Assembly: GCF_010093085.1 (NCBI RefSeq) | Contig: NZ_MSRC01000018.1 | Coordinates: forward strand, 1-64,000 | Source of the DNA: Bacillus sp. SKDU12 | GTDB taxonomy: Bacteria; Bacillota; Bacilli; Bacillales; Bacillaceae | Length of the DNA: 64,000 nucleotides | Direction: 5' to 3' | Part shown: in pieces, positions 36,175-47,478 of the stretch | Numbering within the stretch: position 1 is the first letter of the stretch | Layout of the letters: the number at the start of each line of letters is the position of its first letter | The notes under the pieces: model-generated | What the model was told of the DNA's origin: nothing | What the model saw: the letters and a program-made list of their open reading frames with translations, nothing else | Databases searched by the model: none | Made by a program: the position numbers and the translations under genes

Positions 36175-36237
36175 GTAACAATGAAAAAATTTTACCAAAT
36201 AAACGAAATAGAAGTCAATGGATTTTCCCCAGACAAT

Positions 36238-36272
36238 CAAAAAGCCTGCCGGAGATTCCGACAGGCCGGGTG
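36238..36272 (-). terminator. Terminator of ycnE-ycnD
   Basis: On the minus strand GCCTGTCGGA, ATC loop, TCCGGCAGGC and TTTTTGATTG follow the ycnD stop. Confidence 0.82.
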
Positions 36273-36276
36273 AGGC

Positions 36277-37026
36277 TTATTTTTCAACTTTAAATCCTTG
36301 TTTCTCAAGCATTTCACGGATATGAGGATAGTACAGGCGCTCATAATAGGAAGCGATGCCCTGTGACCAGTTTCTTGTTTCTTTTCCGTTTGTACGCTTA
36401 TTCATGTATTCAGACATCTGCTCATCATATGCCTGAATGTGAGAAGTCAGTTCATCTTGGTTCAGGTATGTTTCCTGATGATTGACTGCTGCCTGCGGAA
36501 GGCGAGGTTTTTTCGCTGAACGGTCAGCAGGATGGCCGATGACAAGACCGGATACAGGGAACACGTATTTCGGAAGCTCAAGCAGTTCAATCAGCTCTTG
36601 AGGGTTTCCGCGAACCGCACCGATCGGAACAGTTCCAAGCCCGAGTGATTCTGCCGCTGCTGTTGCAGTGCCAAGAGCGATACCAGCATCTACTGCGCCG
36701 ACAAGAACCGACTCTAAGCCATTTGTGATTTCCATTTTGAAATCATGCAGATCTTCAAGCGCAATTTTCGTCCGGTTGAAGTCTGCGCAGAACAGCAAGA
36801 AAACAGGAGCCTGGTCAATCCAAGGCTGTCCGCCTGCCAGCTCGGAGATTTTCTTTTTGCGCTCTTTATCCTGTACTGTAATCACAGTCACTTGCTGCCC
36901 GTTGATAGAAGATGGAGCTGATTGCACAGCTTGAATGATCTGCTCCAATTGCTCCTGAGCCACAGGCTCATCTGTATAACTGCGAATCGAGCGGTGGTCT
37001 CTTAATGATTTGATGACTTCATTCAT
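36277..37026 (-). CDS. ycnD: FMN-dependent NAD(P)H oxidoreductase (nitroreductase family)
   Basis: A 249-residue flavoprotein of the NfrA/nitroreductase group. LRDHRSIRSYTDEPV near residue 8 binds FMN phosphate, and SLGLGTVPIGAVRGNPQELIE near residue 150 is typical. ATG at 37026 gives the standard length (NfrA2). It follows ycnE by 16 bp on the same strand, so the two are co-transcribed: a flavin reductase next to a small quinone-type monooxygenase. Homologues reduce nitro compounds, quinones and FMN with NAD(P)H. Confidence 0.9.
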   Translation of the reverse strand: MNEVIKSLRDHRSIRSYTDEPVAQEQLEQIIQAVQSAPSSINGQQVTVITVQDKERKKKISELAGGQPWIDQAPVFLLFCADFNRTKIALEDLHDFKMEITNGLESVLVGAVDAGIALGTATAAAESLGLGTVPIGAVRGNPQELIELLELPKYVFPVSGLVIGHPADRSAKKPRLPQAAVNHQETYLNQDELTSHIQAYDEQMSEYMNKRTNGKETRNWSQGIASYYERLYYPHIREMLEKQGFKVEK

Positions 37027-37042
37027 ATGGGACATCCTTTCC

Positions 37043-37330
37043 TTACTCGCTAAGCTCCGTGCGGACAACGTCAAGAGGAGCGCTCAGCACTTCTTTTGCT
37101 TTTGCGACAAACCCTTGGAAGTGTGCAGTTTCATTGTGGGATTTCATCGCTGCTTCATCTTTCCATTGTTCAAGCATCACAAATGTATTGTCTTCGCCTA
37201 CTTTTTCAAATAGATCATACTGCGCGTTGCCTTCCTCAGCTCTTGAATGTTGAAGAAGAGATTGGACCTCGCTCAAGAATTCCTCGCGTTTTTCTGGTTT
37301 TACTTTCATATAAGCTTGTAATACGATCAT
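37043..37330 (-). CDS. ycnE: Antibiotic biosynthesis monooxygenase-type protein YcnE
   Basis: A 95-residue ABM-fold protein: VLQAYMKVKPEKREEFLSEV at the N-terminus and FVMLEQWKDEAAMKSHNETAHFQ near residue 50, the classic pattern of this dimeric ferredoxin-like fold. ATG at 37330 follows GGAGGAGATCAAC. It is the first gene of ycnE-ycnD and divergent from the ArsR-type gene yczG. A role in handling electrophiles or quinones is likely from the family and the flavin reductase neighbour. Confidence 0.88.
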   Translation of the reverse strand: MIVLQAYMKVKPEKREEFLSEVQSLLQHSRAEEGNAQYDLFEKVGEDNTFVMLEQWKDEAAMKSHNETAHFQGFVAKAKEVLSAPLDVVRTELSE

Positions 37331-37363
37331 GTTGATCTCCTCCATTGTTATGGTAAGTTTATT

Positions 37364-37381
37364 GTTCGAATTTATTCGAAC
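37364..37381. promoter_or_regulatory. Perfect 18-bp palindrome, candidate YczG operator
   Basis: GTTCGAAT, TT, ATTCGAAC is a perfect inverted repeat with 8-bp arms, 34 bp upstream of the ycnE start. A further ATTCGAAT lies at 37441-37448, inside the yczG promoter. The shape suits an ArsR-type dimer, and the divergent gene yczG encodes one. YczG is thus predicted to repress ycnE-ycnD and itself. Confidence 0.65.
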
Positions 37382-37435
37382 TAACTGTAACATCTAATTA
37401 AAATGAGGTAAAGAAAAAAGACTTAAATAGTAAAA

Positions 37436-37464
37436 TTGTCATTCGAATTGTTGTGTGATACATT
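37436..37464 (+). promoter_or_regulatory. SigA-type promoter of yczG (leaderless)
   Basis: TTGTCA (37436-37441) and TACATT (37459-37464) are separated by exactly 17 bp. Transcription would begin about seven bases after the -10 element, at the yczG ATG (37471), and no ribosome binding site precedes that ATG. The ATTCGAAT half-site lies in the spacer. Confidence 0.5.
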
Positions 37465-37470
37465 TGTGTC

Positions 37471-39285
<1,815 letters not shown>

Positions 39286-39331
39286 AAAAGAAGTCAGAAT
39301 GATAAGAAAATAGCAACAGGGGGGCTTTCAT

Positions 39332-40642
39332 ATGAGTCAAACAACAGCTGGCATCACGACTGCTCAGTGGCAGCAAAAACGGGAACGGTTCATATCAAAA
39401 GGTGTAAGCAACGGCAACCGCAGTCTGGCGGTAAAAGGAGAAGGGGCTGAGCTGTACGATTTGGATGGGCGGAGATTTATTGACTTTGCAGGCGCTATCG
39501 GAACGTTAAACGTCGGACACTCACATCCGAAGGTGGTTGAAGCTGTGAAGCGGCAGGCGGAGGAGCTGATTCATCCGGGCTTCAATGTCATGATGTATCC
39601 GTCTTATATCGAATTAGCGGAAAAACTGTGCGGCATCGCACCGGGCGGCCATGAGAAAAAAGCGATCTTTCTGAATTCAGGAGCGGAAGCGGTTGAAAAT
39701 GCAGTGAAAATCGCCAGAAAATATACAAAGCGCCAAGCGGTCGTTTCGTTTACACGCGGGTTTCATGGGCGCACGAATATGACGATGAGCATGACGAGTA
39801 AGGTAAAACCGTATAAATTCGGGTTCGGACCTTTTGCGTCAGAGGTTTATCAAGCTCCATTCCCTTATTATTATCAGAAACCGGCCGGCATGAGTGATGA
39901 AAGCTATGACGACATGATGATCCAAGCGTTCAATGATTTCTTTATCGCTGCAGTCGCGCCGGAAATGGTAGCGTGTGTCGTGATGGAGCCTGTACAGGGA
40001 GAAGGTGGCTTCATCATCCCGTCGAAACGGTTTGTGCAGCACGTCGCGTCTTTTTGCGAAGAACATGGCATTGTTTTTGTCGCTGATGAAATTCAAACCG
40101 GCTTTGCCAGAACAGGCACTTATTTTGCAATTGAACATTTTGATGTGGTTCCTGATCTGATCACGGTCTCTAAATCACTAGCGGCAGGCCTTCCATTAAG
40201 CGGTGTGATCGGCAGGGCGGAAATGCTTGATGCCGCAGCGCCCGGAGAGCTGGGCGGTACGTATGCCGGAAGCCCGATCGGGTGCGCGGCGGCTTTGGCT
40301 GTCTTGGATATAATTGAAGAAGAAGGGCTGAATGAGCGCTCTGAAGAAATTGGAAAACTCATTGAAGACAAGGCATATGAGTGGAAACAAGAATGTCCTT
40401 TCATCGGTGACATCCGCAGACTCGGGGCAATGGCGGCAATCGAAATCGTCAAAGACCCTGACACGCGTGAGCCTGATAAAGTGAAGGCAGCGGCGATCGC
40501 GGCCTATGCGAATCAAAATGGACTGCTTTTGCTGACAGCGGGAATTAATGGAAATATCATTCGTTTCCTGACACCTCTCGTCATCTCAGACAGCCTTCTG
40601 AATGAAGGGCTCAGCATCTTGGAGGCGGGTCTCCGAGCCTAA
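39332..40642 (+). CDS. gabT: 4-aminobutyrate aminotransferase
   Basis: A 436-residue class III aminotransferase. [13 protein letters not shown]-type motif ([18 protein letters not shown] near residue 112), [26 protein letters not shown] near residue 252 and the PLP lysine in [14 protein letters not shown] near 280. It converts GABA and 2-oxoglutarate to succinic semialdehyde and glutamate. ATG follows ACAGGGGGGC. gabD follows after 68 bp; the two form the GABA degradation operon under GabR. Confidence 0.94.
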   Translation: MSQTTAGITTAQWQQKRERFISKGVSNGNRSLAVKGEGAELYDLDGRRFIDFAGAIGTLNVGHSHPKVVEAVKRQAEELIHPGFNVMMYPSYIELAEKLCGIAPGGHEKKAIFLNSGAEAVENAVKIARKYTKRQAVVSFTRGFHGRTNMTMSMTSKVKPYKFGFGPFASEVYQAPFPYYYQKPAGMSDESYDDMMIQAFNDFFIAAVAPEMVACVVMEPVQGEGGFIIPSKRFVQHVASFCEEHGIVFVADEIQTGFARTGTYFAIEHFDVVPDLITVSKSLAAGLPLSGVIGRAEMLDAAAPGELGGTYAGSPIGCAAALAVLDIIEEEGLNERSEEIGKLIEDKAYEWKQECPFIGDIRRLGAMAAIEIVKDPDTREPDKVKAAAIAAYANQNGLLLLTAGINGNIIRFLTPLVISDSLLNEGLSILEAGLRA

Positions 40643-40710
40643 TCATTGGAAAGAAAACGGCTGGCTCTGCTATCATTTTAAGTAATCATGAAAAGAAAGG
40701 AATGTTCAAT

Positions 40711-42099
40711 ATGCCAGATCAATTAACGGTCTACAATCCGGCTACTGGTGAGGAGATTCAAACGATTCCTCAGCAAACAGCCAAAGAAGTAGAAGAAGCC
40801 ATTGAACGTTCACATCAAGCGTTTAAATCGTGGTCTAAAACATCAGCGAACGAAAGAGCGTCTCTTTTGAAAAAGTGGTATGAGCTGATTGTTGAACATA
40901 AAGAAGAACTTGCAGATTTAATTACAAAGGAAAACGGAAAACCGTATCAGGAAGCGGTCGGTGAGGTCCTTTACGGCGCAGGTTATATCGAATGGTTCGC
41001 GGAAGAAGCAAAGCGTGTGTACGGAAGAACTGTTCCCGCTCCGACAACTGGTAAACGAATTGTCGTGACACGCCAGCCAGTCGGCCCTGTTGCTGCCATC
41101 ACACCGTGGAATTTCCCGAATGCGATGATTACACGCAAAGCGGCACCTGCTCTAGCTGCCGGCTGTACGTTTATCATCAAGCCGGCACCGGACACACCGC
41201 TGTCTGCCTATGAGCTTGCGCGTCTCGCTTATGAAGCGGGCATTCCAAAAGATGCTCTTCAAGTCGTGATCGGCGACGGAGAAGAAATCGGAAACGTGTT
41301 TACAAGCAGTTCGAAAATCCGCAAAATCACGTTCACAGGATCAACCCCAGTAGGAAAAATTCTTATGAAAAACAGTGCGGATACTGTAAAGCATATCTCT
41401 ATGGAGCTCGGCGGGCATGCACCGCTCATCGTGGATGAACATGCCGACATTGATCTTGCCGTTGAACAGGCGATGGTATCTAAATACCGAAATGCCGGCC
41501 AAACGTGCGTCTGTGCCAATCGCTTGATTGTTCATGAGTCCATCAAAGATGAATTTGCTGCGAAACTGAGTGAGCAAGTGTCTAAGCTCAAAGTCGGAAA
41601 CGGACGTGAAGAAGGCGTCAATGTCGGCCCGATTATCAACAAAAACGGCTTTGAAAAAATCGTCAGCCAAATCAATGATGCGGTTGAAAAGGGTGCGAAG
41701 GTTCTTGCGGGAGGCACGTATGATCGAAACGATGACAAAGGCTGCTACTTCGTCAGCCCGACAGTACTCGCTGATGTTGATACGTCTATGACGATTATGC
41801 ACGAGGAAACATTTGGCCCGGTCGCTCCGATTGTCACATTTTCTGATATTGATGAAGCGATTCAGCTTGCCAACGATACACCATTCGGCTTGGCAGCTTA
41901 CTTCTTCACAGAAAATTATCGCCGCGGCATCTATATTTCCGAAAATCTTGATTATGGCATTATCGGCTGGAATGACGGCGGACCGTCAGCGGTTCAAGCA
42001 CCATTCGGCGGAATGAAAGAAAGCGGCATCGGCCGTGAAGGCGGTTCGGAAGGCATCGAGCCGTACCTTGAAACAAAATATATGTCCATCGGCTTGTAA
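40711..42099 (+). CDS. gabD: Succinate-semialdehyde dehydrogenase
   Basis: A 462-residue aldehyde dehydrogenase. [23 protein letters not shown] (in part) near residue 135, FTGSTPVGK near 210, general base in [11 protein letters not shown] near 233 and catalytic Cys in [11 protein letters not shown] near 266. It oxidises succinic semialdehyde to succinate with NAD(P). ATG at 40711 is chosen since AAAAGAAAGG sits 10 bp upstream; ATG 40702 would touch it. Confidence 0.94.
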   Translation: MPDQLTVYNPATGEEIQTIPQQTAKEVEEAIERSHQAFKSWSKTSANERASLLKKWYELIVEHKEELADLITKENGKPYQEAVGEVLYGAGYIEWFAEEAKRVYGRTVPAPTTGKRIVVTRQPVGPVAAITPWNFPNAMITRKAAPALAAGCTFIIKPAPDTPLSAYELARLAYEAGIPKDALQVVIGDGEEIGNVFTSSSKIRKITFTGSTPVGKILMKNSADTVKHISMELGGHAPLIVDEHADIDLAVEQAMVSKYRNAGQTCVCANRLIVHESIKDEFAAKLSEQVSKLKVGNGREEGVNVGPIINKNGFEKIVSQINDAVEKGAKVLAGGTYDRNDDKGCYFVSPTVLADVDTSMTIMHEETFGPVAPIVTFSDIDEAIQLANDTPFGLAAYFFTENYRRGIYISENLDYGIIGWNDGGPSAVQAPFGGMKESGIGREGGSEGIEPYLETKYMSIGL

Positions 42100-42118
42100 A
42101 TGAATGCAAGCTCCTGAT

Positions 42119-42149
42119 AGCTGCCGGAATCTTCCGGCAGCTCTTTTTG
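42119..42149 (+). terminator. Terminator of gabTD
   Basis: AGCTGCCGGA, ATCT loop, TCCGGCAGCTC and TTTTT follow gabD by 20 bases. Confidence 0.87.
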
Positions 42150-42159
42150 TTGTTCCGGC

Positions 42160-42188
42160 GAATAAACCTAGTGGTTACAGCCAAAATA
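42160..42188 (+). promoter_or_regulatory. Candidate SigG promoter of glcU-gdh
   Basis: GAATA (42160-42164) and CAAAATA (42182-42188) with 17 bp between match the forespore SigG pattern (GNATR, CATNNTA) well. It lies 36 bp before glcU, and gdh is a classical SigG-dependent gene. Confidence 0.6.
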
Positions 42189-42223
42189 ACAGCAAATACA
42201 ATTTGAAAGTAGGTTCCCCAATA

Positions 42224-43087
42224 ATGGATTTAATACTAGCTCTGCTCCCGGCTTTGTTTTGGGGGAGCATTGTTCTCTTCAATGTGAAATTAGGCGGCGG
42301 GCCGTACAGCCAGACACTCGGTACGACGATCGGGGCGCTCATTGTGTCTATCGTGATTTACTTTTTTGTTCAGCCGGTTCTGTCTATGCGTATTTTTATC
42401 GTCGGCATCGTATCCGGATTATTTTGGTCTCTTGGACAAGCCAACCAGCTGAAAAGCATTGAATTGATGGGTGTTTCCAAAACAATGCCGATTTCCACAG
42501 GGTTGCAGCTTGTGTCGACCTCACTCTTTGGGGTTATCGTGTTTCGCGAATGGTCAACACCGATTGCGATTACACTTGGCGTTCTCGCTTTGATTTTTAT
42601 CATTGTGGGAATCATTCTCGCGTCATTAGAAGATAAAAATGACAAAAAAGAGGGAGAGCCAAGCAACTTCAAAAAGGGCATTTTGATTCTTCTTGTTTCA
42701 ACGCTCGGCTATTTGGTTTATGTAGTCGTCGCCAGATTGTTTGATGTATCCGGCTGGTCTGCGCTGCTGCCGCAGGCTATCGGCATGGTTGTCGGAGGGC
42801 TTATTTTAACCTATAAACACAAGCCCTTTAACAAGTATGCCATCAGAAATATCCTCCCAGGCTTAATCTGGGCAGGCGGTAATATGTTTTTGTTTATTTC
42901 TCAGCCGAAAGTCGGTGTGGCCACAAGCTTTTCTCTCTCACAAATGGGTATTGTCATTTCTACGCTGGGCGGTATTTTCATCCTGCGTGAAAAGAAATCC
43001 AAGCGACAGCTCATTGGGATAGGTATCGGGATCGCTCTGATTATTGCGGCCGCTGTTTTTTTAGGAATCGCCAAAACGAATTCATAA
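42224..43087 (+). CDS. glcU: Glucose uptake protein GlcU
   Basis: A 287-residue membrane protein of the GRP/DMT-type sugar transporter family with ten helices; LPALFWGSIVLFNVKLGGGP at the N-terminus and GVSKTMPISTGLQLVSTSLF near residue 88. It imports glucose, which the neighbouring Gdh oxidises. ATG at 42224 gives the usual length. The upstream sequence GGTTCCCCAATA has no strong ribosome binding site (AAAGTAGG lies about 11-18 bp upstream). Confidence 0.9.
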   Translation: MDLILALLPALFWGSIVLFNVKLGGGPYSQTLGTTIGALIVSIVIYFFVQPVLSMRIFIVGIVSGLFWSLGQANQLKSIELMGVSKTMPISTGLQLVSTSLFGVIVFREWSTPIAITLGVLALIFIIVGIILASLEDKNDKKEGEPSNFKKGILILLVSTLGYLVYVVVARLFDVSGWSALLPQAIGMVVGGLILTYKHKPFNKYAIRNILPGLIWAGGNMFLFISQPKVGVATSFSLSQMGIVISTLGGIFILREKKSKRQLIGIGIGIALIIAAAVFLGIAKTNS

Positions 43088-43094
43088 TAATTGA

Positions 43095-43892
<798 letters not shown>

Positions 43893-43894
43893 TC

Positions 43895-43934
43895 AAAAAA
43901 AGCGACCCAGATATGATTCTGGATCGCTTTTTTA
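43895..43934. terminator. Bidirectional terminator between gdh and ycnI
   Basis: AAAAAAAGCGACCCAGA, loop, TCTGGATCGCTTTTTTAT lies between the convergent genes gdh and ycnI with T runs on both strands. Confidence 0.88.
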
Positions 43935-44549
43935 TTAGGATCGCTTTCTTTTGACAAGCGCTGCTACAGATAAAATAATGGCAGCCGCAGACAGCACAAT
44001 TGCTGTGATGTCCAGTGCTGAGGAGTTTGATTCTTCAGCGTCGTCTTTCGTTTTCGTGGCGCCGTGTTCATCTGTCACTTGCTTTGCAGCGGTAATGTTT
44101 GTAATAGCGTGAGGCGTATCCGCATCCTCGTCACCAGTCCACTCGACAATGCTGCCGTCCTTGTAATACTGGTATGCGTCCCAAGCTGCTTCTGCCGCTT
44201 TATCAGGGTTTTTGGCAACAAAGGTAAACTGCTGGAACTGACCTTCTTGAATGCCGCCATCTGTCGCTTCCCACGTCACGGACACTGATTTGTCATCATG
44301 TTTCTGAGTGGATACCTTCCAGCCTGGAATTGGTTCGTATTGCTGGAATTCAACATCCTTTGGCATTTTGAGGACAACCTTTGTTGTCGGCAGATTCTTC
44401 TCAGAAGGAACCTTCATCGTATACGTTTCCCAAGAGCCTGCCGCTGATTCAGCAGGTTTTACAGACACATGCGCGCTGGCAGAGGCCGTAAAAAATAAGA
44501 GAGCGCCAATAATAGCCGGACATAGTGTGAATGCGATTTTTTTCAACAA
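43935..44549 (-). CDS. ycnI: Copper-binding membrane-anchored protein YcnI
   Basis: A 204-residue DUF1775 protein. A signal peptide ends in ASASA, leaving His as first mature residue (HVSVKPAES), which with Trp forms the known copper site. A C-terminal helix (about 178-198) followed by KRKRS anchors it. TTG at 44549 is chosen: AAAGGAG lies eight bases upstream and the usual length results. It follows ycnJ by 13 bp and acts as likely copper chaperone for YcnJ. Confidence 0.9.
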   Translation of the reverse strand: MLKKIAFTLCPAIIGALLFFTASASAHVSVKPAESAAGSWETYTMKVPSEKNLPTTKVVLKMPKDVEFQQYEPIPGWKVSTQKHDDKSVSVTWEATDGGIQEGQFQQFTFVAKNPDKAAEAAWDAYQYYKDGSIVEWTGDEDADTPHAITNITAAKQVTDEHGATKTKDDAEESNSSALDITAIVLSAAAIILSVAALVKRKRS

Positions 44550-44562
44550 TTCAAACACTCCT

Positions 44563-46188
44563 TTAATTGGTTTTTGTAAATATAAGATTGATTTCCTTAA
44601 AATCTCCTGTCAGTCCATGGACTTTGAACTTCCAGTTTCCTTTTTCATTCATGGATAGGTTTTCATCCTGAAAGACGCCTTTTGTTGTCTCTTTTAATTG
44701 AAATGTGCTTTTGTTCTCACTGCCTGACAGACCTGTTTTATAAATGGTTAACGTGATTTGCTGGATGTTTTTCACCGGTTCGCCGTTATGGTCGGTGACC
44801 CGCAGCTCAAATACGTTTTTGCCAGGCTGGTTAGGGCTGATGCTGAGAGACACGTGTTGTCCTTGCTCGATCGCTTTTGTTTGGTAGAACGGTTCAGGCG
44901 CCGGTTCAGGCGGACTTGGCAGGCTTGTAAAAACGGCCGCTGTGATGAATACAGCGATACCGATTGCCCATTCTGCTTTCAGCGTTCGGCTGATTCCCGG
45001 GCGGCGCTGTTTTCTGGTAAGCAGAAAATGCATTGCTCCTAAGATCAGCATCAAAACAAACAGACCGCTTTTCACTAAAAGTGCTTGACCGTACGCCGTA
45101 TGGAAAAGTGAATCCATCGAACGAATGATGAAAAATCCATTGAGCAAGCCTGAAAACAAAATGACGCCGACAGCAGTGAGCGCCCAAGGGGAGAACCGGC
45201 TTACCGTTTCCCATGCAAGCGTTTTATCAGGCTGTCTCCATTCTTTTGCGAGCAGCAAAACGAGTGTCGCTATTCCGCCGACCCAGATGGAAGCGGAAGA
45301 TAAATGGAGGAAATCCATCAAAATGCCGACCGCTTTTTCTTGAATGACAGCCGCATGTCCGGTAAACGCTTTGGCAAGCAGGAGACCGAAAAAGAAAATG
45401 AGCGGCGCTGTCCAATAGGCAAAGGATGAGTAGCGATTTTTTCGTATCACTGGGATCACAGATAGTGCAAGCAGCACATACAGCACGGCCTGTATGATCC
45501 AAATGGTGCCGCCTGCTGTCTCAAATAGTGTTTCTGAGATGTAGCCCGGCTGGAAGGCGCTGCCCCAGCCGCCGCCCGCGTTCGCTTTTGTTTGAATGGG
45601 AAGCTGAAGCAAAAGCGCCAGCCCCAATGCGGTGATTGAGACGATCAAAATACGTTTCGTACGTTTGGCGAGCTGTTCTGAATCTCCTTTATACCAGAAG
45701 AGATGGAAGAAAACCGTTCCGATGAACAGCGATAAGGCTGTATACAGTATCGCGCGATCTGCGGCTGTTGCCGGATTCAGCGCTGAACCTGCGGCTTTTT
45801 GGCTGCTGAATCCGCCATCCGCTTTCCCAATGCTGAAAGGAATGACGCCGGAGATTGGATGCCCGTCTGCGGACACAGCATTCCATTCCGCTCTGTACAC
45901 ATCTTTCGGCAGATTTTTTTTCAGCTTCACTGACATCATGTGACTGTCATTTTTTTTGATTTCAGTCTTATCTGTATCCACCCGATCGCCGTTTGAATTA
46001 TAGACTTTAATGTAATGAAAGCCTTCTTCAACCGGTTCATTAAATTCGATTTCCACCTGTGAAGGAGCTTTTTTTAATTCACTGTTTTCCCCAGGTGAAG
46101 ATGTAACAATATAGGCGTGAGCAAAGCTTGTTTTCGGCAGGAAAACAAGAACAAGCAGGAGGATGATCCACCATTTATTTCGCTTCAT
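44563..46188 (-). CDS. ycnJ: Copper importer YcnJ (CopC-CopD fusion)
   Basis: A 541-residue protein. After the signal peptide, a CopC domain (about 24-125) begins with HAYIVTSSPGENSELKKAP and holds the second His in DGHPISGVIPF. A CopD membrane domain with eight helices follows (about 150-415), then an extracellular C-terminal domain (about 430-541, YtkA-like). YcnJ is required for copper uptake in B. subtilis. ATG is followed by KRNKWWIILLLVLVF. Gene order ycnK-ycnJ-ycnI suggests one operon. Confidence 0.92.
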   Translation of the reverse strand: MKRNKWWIILLLVLVFLPKTSFAHAYIVTSSPGENSELKKAPSQVEIEFNEPVEEGFHYIKVYNSNGDRVDTDKTEIKKNDSHMMSVKLKKNLPKDVYRAEWNAVSADGHPISGVIPFSIGKADGGFSSQKAAGSALNPATAADRAILYTALSLFIGTVFFHLFWYKGDSEQLAKRTKRILIVSITALGLALLLQLPIQTKANAGGGWGSAFQPGYISETLFETAGGTIWIIQAVLYVLLALSVIPVIRKNRYSSFAYWTAPLIFFFGLLLAKAFTGHAAVIQEKAVGILMDFLHLSSASIWVGGIATLVLLLAKEWRQPDKTLAWETVSRFSPWALTAVGVILFSGLLNGFFIIRSMDSLFHTAYGQALLVKSGLFVLMLILGAMHFLLTRKQRRPGISRTLKAEWAIGIAVFITAAVFTSLPSPPEPAPEPFYQTKAIEQGQHVSLSISPNQPGKNVFELRVTDHNGEPVKNIQQITLTIYKTGLSGSENKSTFQLKETTKGVFQDENLSMNEKGNWKFKVHGLTGDFKEINLIFTKTN

Positions 46189-46217
46189 TACTCAGACACC
46201 TCCTTCCGCTGTATATG

Positions 46218-46790
46218 TTATGTCATGGTGCAGGTGCAGCGTTTTTTTCTGTCGTGAAGCATGTCTTCCAACGCCTGGTCGAAGGTGCGGACAGCTCCGC
46301 CGAATCCTTTTTGAAATCGTTCGGCGTGATCGAGAGTCGCAAATGGAATCGCCTGCGGCTGGCAGCAATGCAGATTTAATTCGGCATTGACGACGAAATA
46401 AGCCGATCCGGCACTGACTGTTGTGTGTAACAGAAAATCTCTGCAAATCAAGTGTGAAACCTCTTCCGTTTTATCTGCGTAACGCAACAGCGCACAATGT
46501 GAGCAGCATAACTGTTCAATCTCTTGATTTACCGTAATCAGTTGTACGGAATGAGTCTGAGTGACCGGCTTCAGGCAATAGCTGCACATATGCTCCGCTT
46601 GTGATGTTTGGGCAGGAAGCGTGATGCCGCCCGCCGTTTTCATGACCTGATGTGACTGAACAAGCTGATTGACATCTCTGTATATCGTCATTTCAGAAAC
46701 GCCGAATCTCGCACTAATGTCAGAAATTTTGAGTGCGCCTTCTTCTTTCAGCCACTTCAGAATGTGTTGCTGTCTATTTATAGGAAGCAT
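46218..46790 (-). CDS. ycnK: DeoR-type copper-responsive repressor YcnK
   Basis: A 190-residue protein with an N-terminal DeoR helix-turn-helix (ISDISARFGVSEMTIYRDVN near residue 21) and a Cys-rich C-terminal NosL-like domain with CSYCLKP near 70 and CCSHC near 94. It represses ycnJ when copper is sufficient. It is the first gene of the minus-strand operon; ycnJ begins 29 bp after its stop. Confidence 0.9.
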   Translation of the reverse strand: MLPINRQQHILKWLKEEGALKISDISARFGVSEMTIYRDVNQLVQSHQVMKTAGGITLPAQTSQAEHMCSYCLKPVTQTHSVQLITVNQEIEQLCCSHCALLRYADKTEEVSHLICRDFLLHTTVSAGSAYFVVNAELNLHCCQPQAIPFATLDHAERFQKGFGGAVRTFDQALEDMLHDRKKRCTCTMT

Positions 46791-46898
46791 TCATTCATCC
46801 CCTTCCTTAGATATATTTAAGCGTAGGGGATTTTAGAGGTACTGACAAGTAACTTTATGATAAAAAGTGTGAAAATATGTTGAACTTCAACAAAACGA

Positions 46899-46921
46899 AA
46901 CAGAAGGGACTCTGTTATAAT
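46899..46921 (+). promoter_or_regulatory. Palindrome at the ycnL promoter
   Basis: AACAGA, six bases, TCTGTT is a perfect inverted repeat (46899-46916) that runs directly into TATAAT (46916-46921), 33 bp before ycnL. No good -35 is visible. It might be an operator (for example for YcnK), but no consensus is known to me. Confidence 0.35.
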
Positions 46922-46953
46922 AGATGTATGGAATGGAAAGTGAGGAATACCCT

Positions 46954-47307
46954 ATGAAAGAAACAGTATGCCCGAACTGCGGCAAACCTTTGACAGGAGA
47001 CATGGTCAGATCGTCAAATGTGCCTTGTCAATTTCGCTGCGGACACTGCCGAGAACGGCTTTATGAATATAAAGTATCAGCTCCGATTATGCTGGTGTCA
47101 TTAGCGGTCATCGTGCTGCTCATTTATTTGCTGCTGCTCCTCCGCAATGCGGCTGGCTCAATACTTCCGGCTGTACAGCATGTGCCGATGGCTGTTTTTG
47201 CGCTAGTGTGCGCTTATCCTGTGTTCATTGTGAGTGAGCGAATGATCGCCAAGTACGTGATTCAAAATGGCAACATTATATATAAAGGAAAAAGAAAAGG
47301 CTCCTGA
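46954..47307 (+). CDS. ycnL: Zinc-ribbon membrane protein YcnL
   Basis: A 117-residue protein with an N-terminal zinc ribbon (CPNCGKP near 5 and CRCGHC-like FRCGHCRE near 28) and two hydrophobic helices (about 45-65 and 76-94). ATG at 46954 is chosen because AAAGTGAGGAAT lies upstream. It is divergent from ycnK, hinting at a link to copper, but the function is unknown. The terminator hairpin overlaps its last codons. Confidence 0.8.
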   Translation: MKETVCPNCGKPLTGDMVRSSNVPCQFRCGHCRERLYEYKVSAPIMLVSLAVIVLLIYLLLLLRNAAGSILPAVQHVPMAVFALVCAYPVFIVSERMIAKYVIQNGNIIYKGKRKGS

Positions 47308-47325
47308 ATATCAGGGCCTTTTTTG
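47296..47325 (+). terminator. Terminator of ycnL
   Basis: AAAAGGCTCCTGA, AT loop, TCAGGGCCTTTTTT overlaps the ycnL stop codon (47305-47307). Confidence 0.78.
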
Positions 47326-47336
47326 TTTTTAAAAAA

Positions 47337-47357
47337 TTGTCACACTCATGTGCCAAA
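47337..47357 (+). promoter_or_regulatory. MtlR operator upstream of mtlA
   Basis: TTGTCACAC at 47337 and TGTGCCAAA ending at 47357 form the MtlR box (TTGTCA-N9-GCCAAA), about 18 bp upstream of the probable -35 region. The same halves occur before mtlR at 61548-61570. MtlR is an activator, and the position suits activation. Confidence 0.82.
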
Positions 47358-47387
47358 GTTCTCTTTACTTTCAATTGTGAAAATAAT

Positions 47388-47401
47388 TGTAAGCGCTTTA
47401 A
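47388..47401 (+). promoter_or_regulatory. cre site in the mtlA promoter
   Basis: TGTAAGCGCTTTAA matches the catabolite-responsive element TGWAANCGNTNWCA except at one end base pair. It overlaps the likely -10 region (TAATAT near 47399; TTGTGA as -35 at 47375). CcpA binding here would repress mannitol use in glucose. Confidence 0.72.
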
Positions 47402-47478
47402 TATAGAGTCAAAGGGAAGGCATTCTCTGAACATATTTTTCTATCTCACAACGACAAGCGAACAGGGAGGGTTTATAT

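Noticed and set aside
47341-47478. Possible RNA leader switch before mtlA
   Set aside because: No terminator/antiterminator pair is visible; control is explained by the MtlR box and cre site.
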